Origin: Pseudomonas sp. PIC25
GTDB lineage: Bacteria > Pseudomonadota > Gammaproteobacteria > Pseudomonadales > Pseudomonadaceae
Length of the DNA stretch: 35,433 nucleotides
NCBI RefSeq assembly: GCF_002286785.1
Contig: NZ_MUJY01000025.1
Location: 1 to 35,433 of the forward strand
Direction of reading: 5' to 3'
Position numbers and translations under genes: made by a program. Within the stretch, counting starts at the first letter, position 1; the number at the start of each line of letters is the position of its first letter. The notes below the pieces were generated by a model, which had not been told where the DNA came from, made no database searches, and saw only the letters and a list, made by a program, of their open reading frames with translations. Positions 34,322 to 35,433 of this stretch are shown here, piece after piece.

Positions 34322-35301
34322 GCATGGAAGCCTTGCGTCAGAACGAAACCGATTTCCACGGCTGGTTGCCGATCCGCATCTGGCCGGAACAGGGGCGCTG
34401 GTGGGTCGACTGGTGCTGGTTCGGCAGCGAAGTGCTGCAGGAGCCCTTCTTCCGCGACAGCGTGCAGAAGGCCCTGCGCAAGCCGTTCAACCAAGCACTG
34501 CGCCGAGTGACCGGCATCGAGGCCTTGCTCGACTGGCAGGCCCGCTCGCCGACTCCGGCGCCCCGCGCCTTCATCCACCATGCGTCGCGCTGCGGCTCGA
34601 CACTGATCGCCCAATTGCTCACGCAACTGGACAGCCATACGGTGTTGTCCGAACCGCCGCCCCTGGATGCAGTGCTGCGCGCACACTTCTTCGACCCGAC
34701 CAGTGCGCCGCATCAGGCCGCCTGGACCCGGGCACTGCTCTGCGCCTATGGCCAGCCCCGGCGTGGCGGCGATAGCGAGCTGGTGATCAAGCTGGACGCC
34801 TGGAACGTCTTCGAGGCGGATTTCCTCCGTGCCCTTTACCCGCAGACGCCGGCCATCTTTCTTTACCGCGATCCGCTGGAAATCGTCGTCTCGCAACTGC
34901 GCCAGCCGGGCGCGCACATGGTGCCGGGCATGATCGGCCCATCGCTGCTGGCGATCCCGGCGGAAGAGGCCTTCGAACTGTCGCCGCTGGAGTTCGCTGC
35001 CCGCTGCATCGGCATGATCCTGCAGCGCGGACTGGAGCTCTGTCGCACAGGCGGGGCGATTCCAGTGAACTACAGCGAGCTGCCGGGGGCTGTGTGGGGA
35101 CGGCTGGCGGAGATGCTTGGCGTTCCGCTAGAGGCTGCGACCCGCTTGGCCGACGCCGCCGGGCGAGACGCCAAGCAGCCGGGCATGAGCTTCAGCCCGG
35201 ACAGCGCCCGCAAACGTGCCGAGGCCAGCGCCGAAACCCGCGCCGCGGTGGAGCGCTGGGCCCGCGGGCCGTATGAGGAGCTGGAGCGCTTACGCCTGTA
35301 A
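34318..35301 (+). CDS. Sulfotransferase-like protein coupled to the hydroxylase
   Basis: This 327-aa protein has a P-loop fold of the sulfotransferase type. The 5'-phosphosulfate loop is HHASRCGSTLIAQLL (about residues 87-101), and FLYRDPLEIVVSQLR (181-195) resembles the 3'-phosphate site with Arg184 and Ser192. A Trp-rich N-terminal region (WLPIRIWPEQGRWWVDWCWF, about 16-35) precedes the core. It would transfer sulfate from PAPS to a hydroxyl or tyrosine; the acceptor is unknown. The first ATG at 34318 overlaps the hydroxylase stop; ATG 34309 or 34324 are alternatives. Coupling to a hydroxylase suggests that it acts on the hydroxylated product, which is inference. Confidence 0.78.
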   Translation: MSMEALRQNETDFHGWLPIRIWPEQGRWWVDWCWFGSEVLQEPFFRDSVQKALRKPFNQALRRVTGIEALLDWQARSPTPAPRAFIHHASRCGSTLIAQLLTQLDSHTVLSEPPPLDAVLRAHFFDPTSAPHQAAWTRALLCAYGQPRRGGDSELVIKLDAWNVFEADFLRALYPQTPAIFLYRDPLEIVVSQLRQPGAHMVPGMIGPSLLAIPAEEAFELSPLEFAARCIGMILQRGLELCRTGGAIPVNYSELPGAVWGRLAEMLGVPLEAATRLADAAGRDAKQPGMSFSPDSARKRAEASAETRAAVERWARGPYEELERLRL

Positions 35302-35322
35302 GAGCGCGAATGAATTTTTGAG

Positions 35323-35425
35323 GTTCCCTCGCTCCAGCGTGAGAACCCCTGACAGGACGCTCCGCGTCCGCTCACTGAATGGACGCGGAGCGTCCAAGGC
35401 TGCATTCCCACGCAGAGCGTGGGAA
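35323..35425. repeat. Nested palindromic extragenic repeat
   Basis: Three inverted repeats lie in a row. The imperfect GTTCCCTCGCT/AGCGTGAGAAC covers 35323-35346. GGACGCTCCGCGTCC (35355-35369) pairs perfectly with GGACGCGGAGCGTCC (35381-35395). TTCCCACGC-AGA-GCGTGGGAA covers 35405-35425. Elements with TTCCCACGC arms are common Pseudomonas extragenic repeats. It may act as the terminator of the sulfotransferase operon. Confidence 0.8.
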
Positions 35426-35433
35426 CGATCCGC

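Overview
The window looks like the chromosome of a Pseudomonas, probably a relative of the P. aeruginosa / P. nitroreducens / P. citronellolis group. The reasons are high GC with strong third-position G/C bias, a complete N-acetylglutaminylglutamine amide (NAGGN) locus with a hybrid sensor kinase behind it, a FAN1-nuclease/DinG-type-helicase pair, a YheU-family small protein, and palindromic extragenic repeats containing TGTAGGAGC, GGGCGAATGAATTCG and TTCCCACGC motifs. The species is inferred, not proven.

1-6.6 kb is a copper-detoxification region. A minus-strand pair encodes a 19-Cys copper storage protein and a small exported Cys/His protein. Next comes a plus-strand YqaA-like membrane protein, then a REP-type palindrome. 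A minus-strand operon follows, in transcription order: possible 54-aa ORF, CopL/DUF2946-like protein, exported protein, TolC-family lipoprotein, Tat-exported two-domain multicopper oxidase, cupredoxin, terminator, CusF-like protein. Together these would oxidise, bind, store and possibly export copper across the envelope. No RND pump or P-type ATPase is in view.

7-12.7 kb is accessory metabolism. It holds a ChaC glutathione-degrading enzyme and a cupin divergent from a TetR gene, with two palindromic operators between them. A second TetR gene is divergent from an operon of crotonase, alpha/beta hydrolase, crotonase and membrane protein. The region ends in an RpiR-type remnant, a terminator and tRNA-Arg(CCT).

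12.9-23.6 kb looks like core genome: a GNAT enzyme, a DAACS-fold symporter with an altered substrate site, a MarR regulator, the NAGGN genes (amidotransferase, GNAT/ATP-grasp synthetase, M42-like peptidase), a 7TMR-DISM hybrid kinase and YheU.

23.7-27.7 kb is a mixed stretch: a CYP152-type P450 peroxygenase, a KGG-repeat stress protein, a low-affinity iron-permease-like protein, endonuclease I, a small PLDc_N-type membrane protein and an unrecognised 111-aa protein.

27.8-35.4 kb starts with a LexA box in front of a FAN1 nuclease and an Fe-S helicase that carries a PD-(D/E)XK nuclease motif set. ArfB and a YdjM-type membrane protein follow. Then comes a translationally coupled pair: an Asp/Asn beta-hydroxylase with a C-terminal Nif11-like domain, and a PAPS-sulfotransferase-like protein. 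That pair is the best candidate in the window for an undescribed system. The window closes with a nested palindromic repeat.
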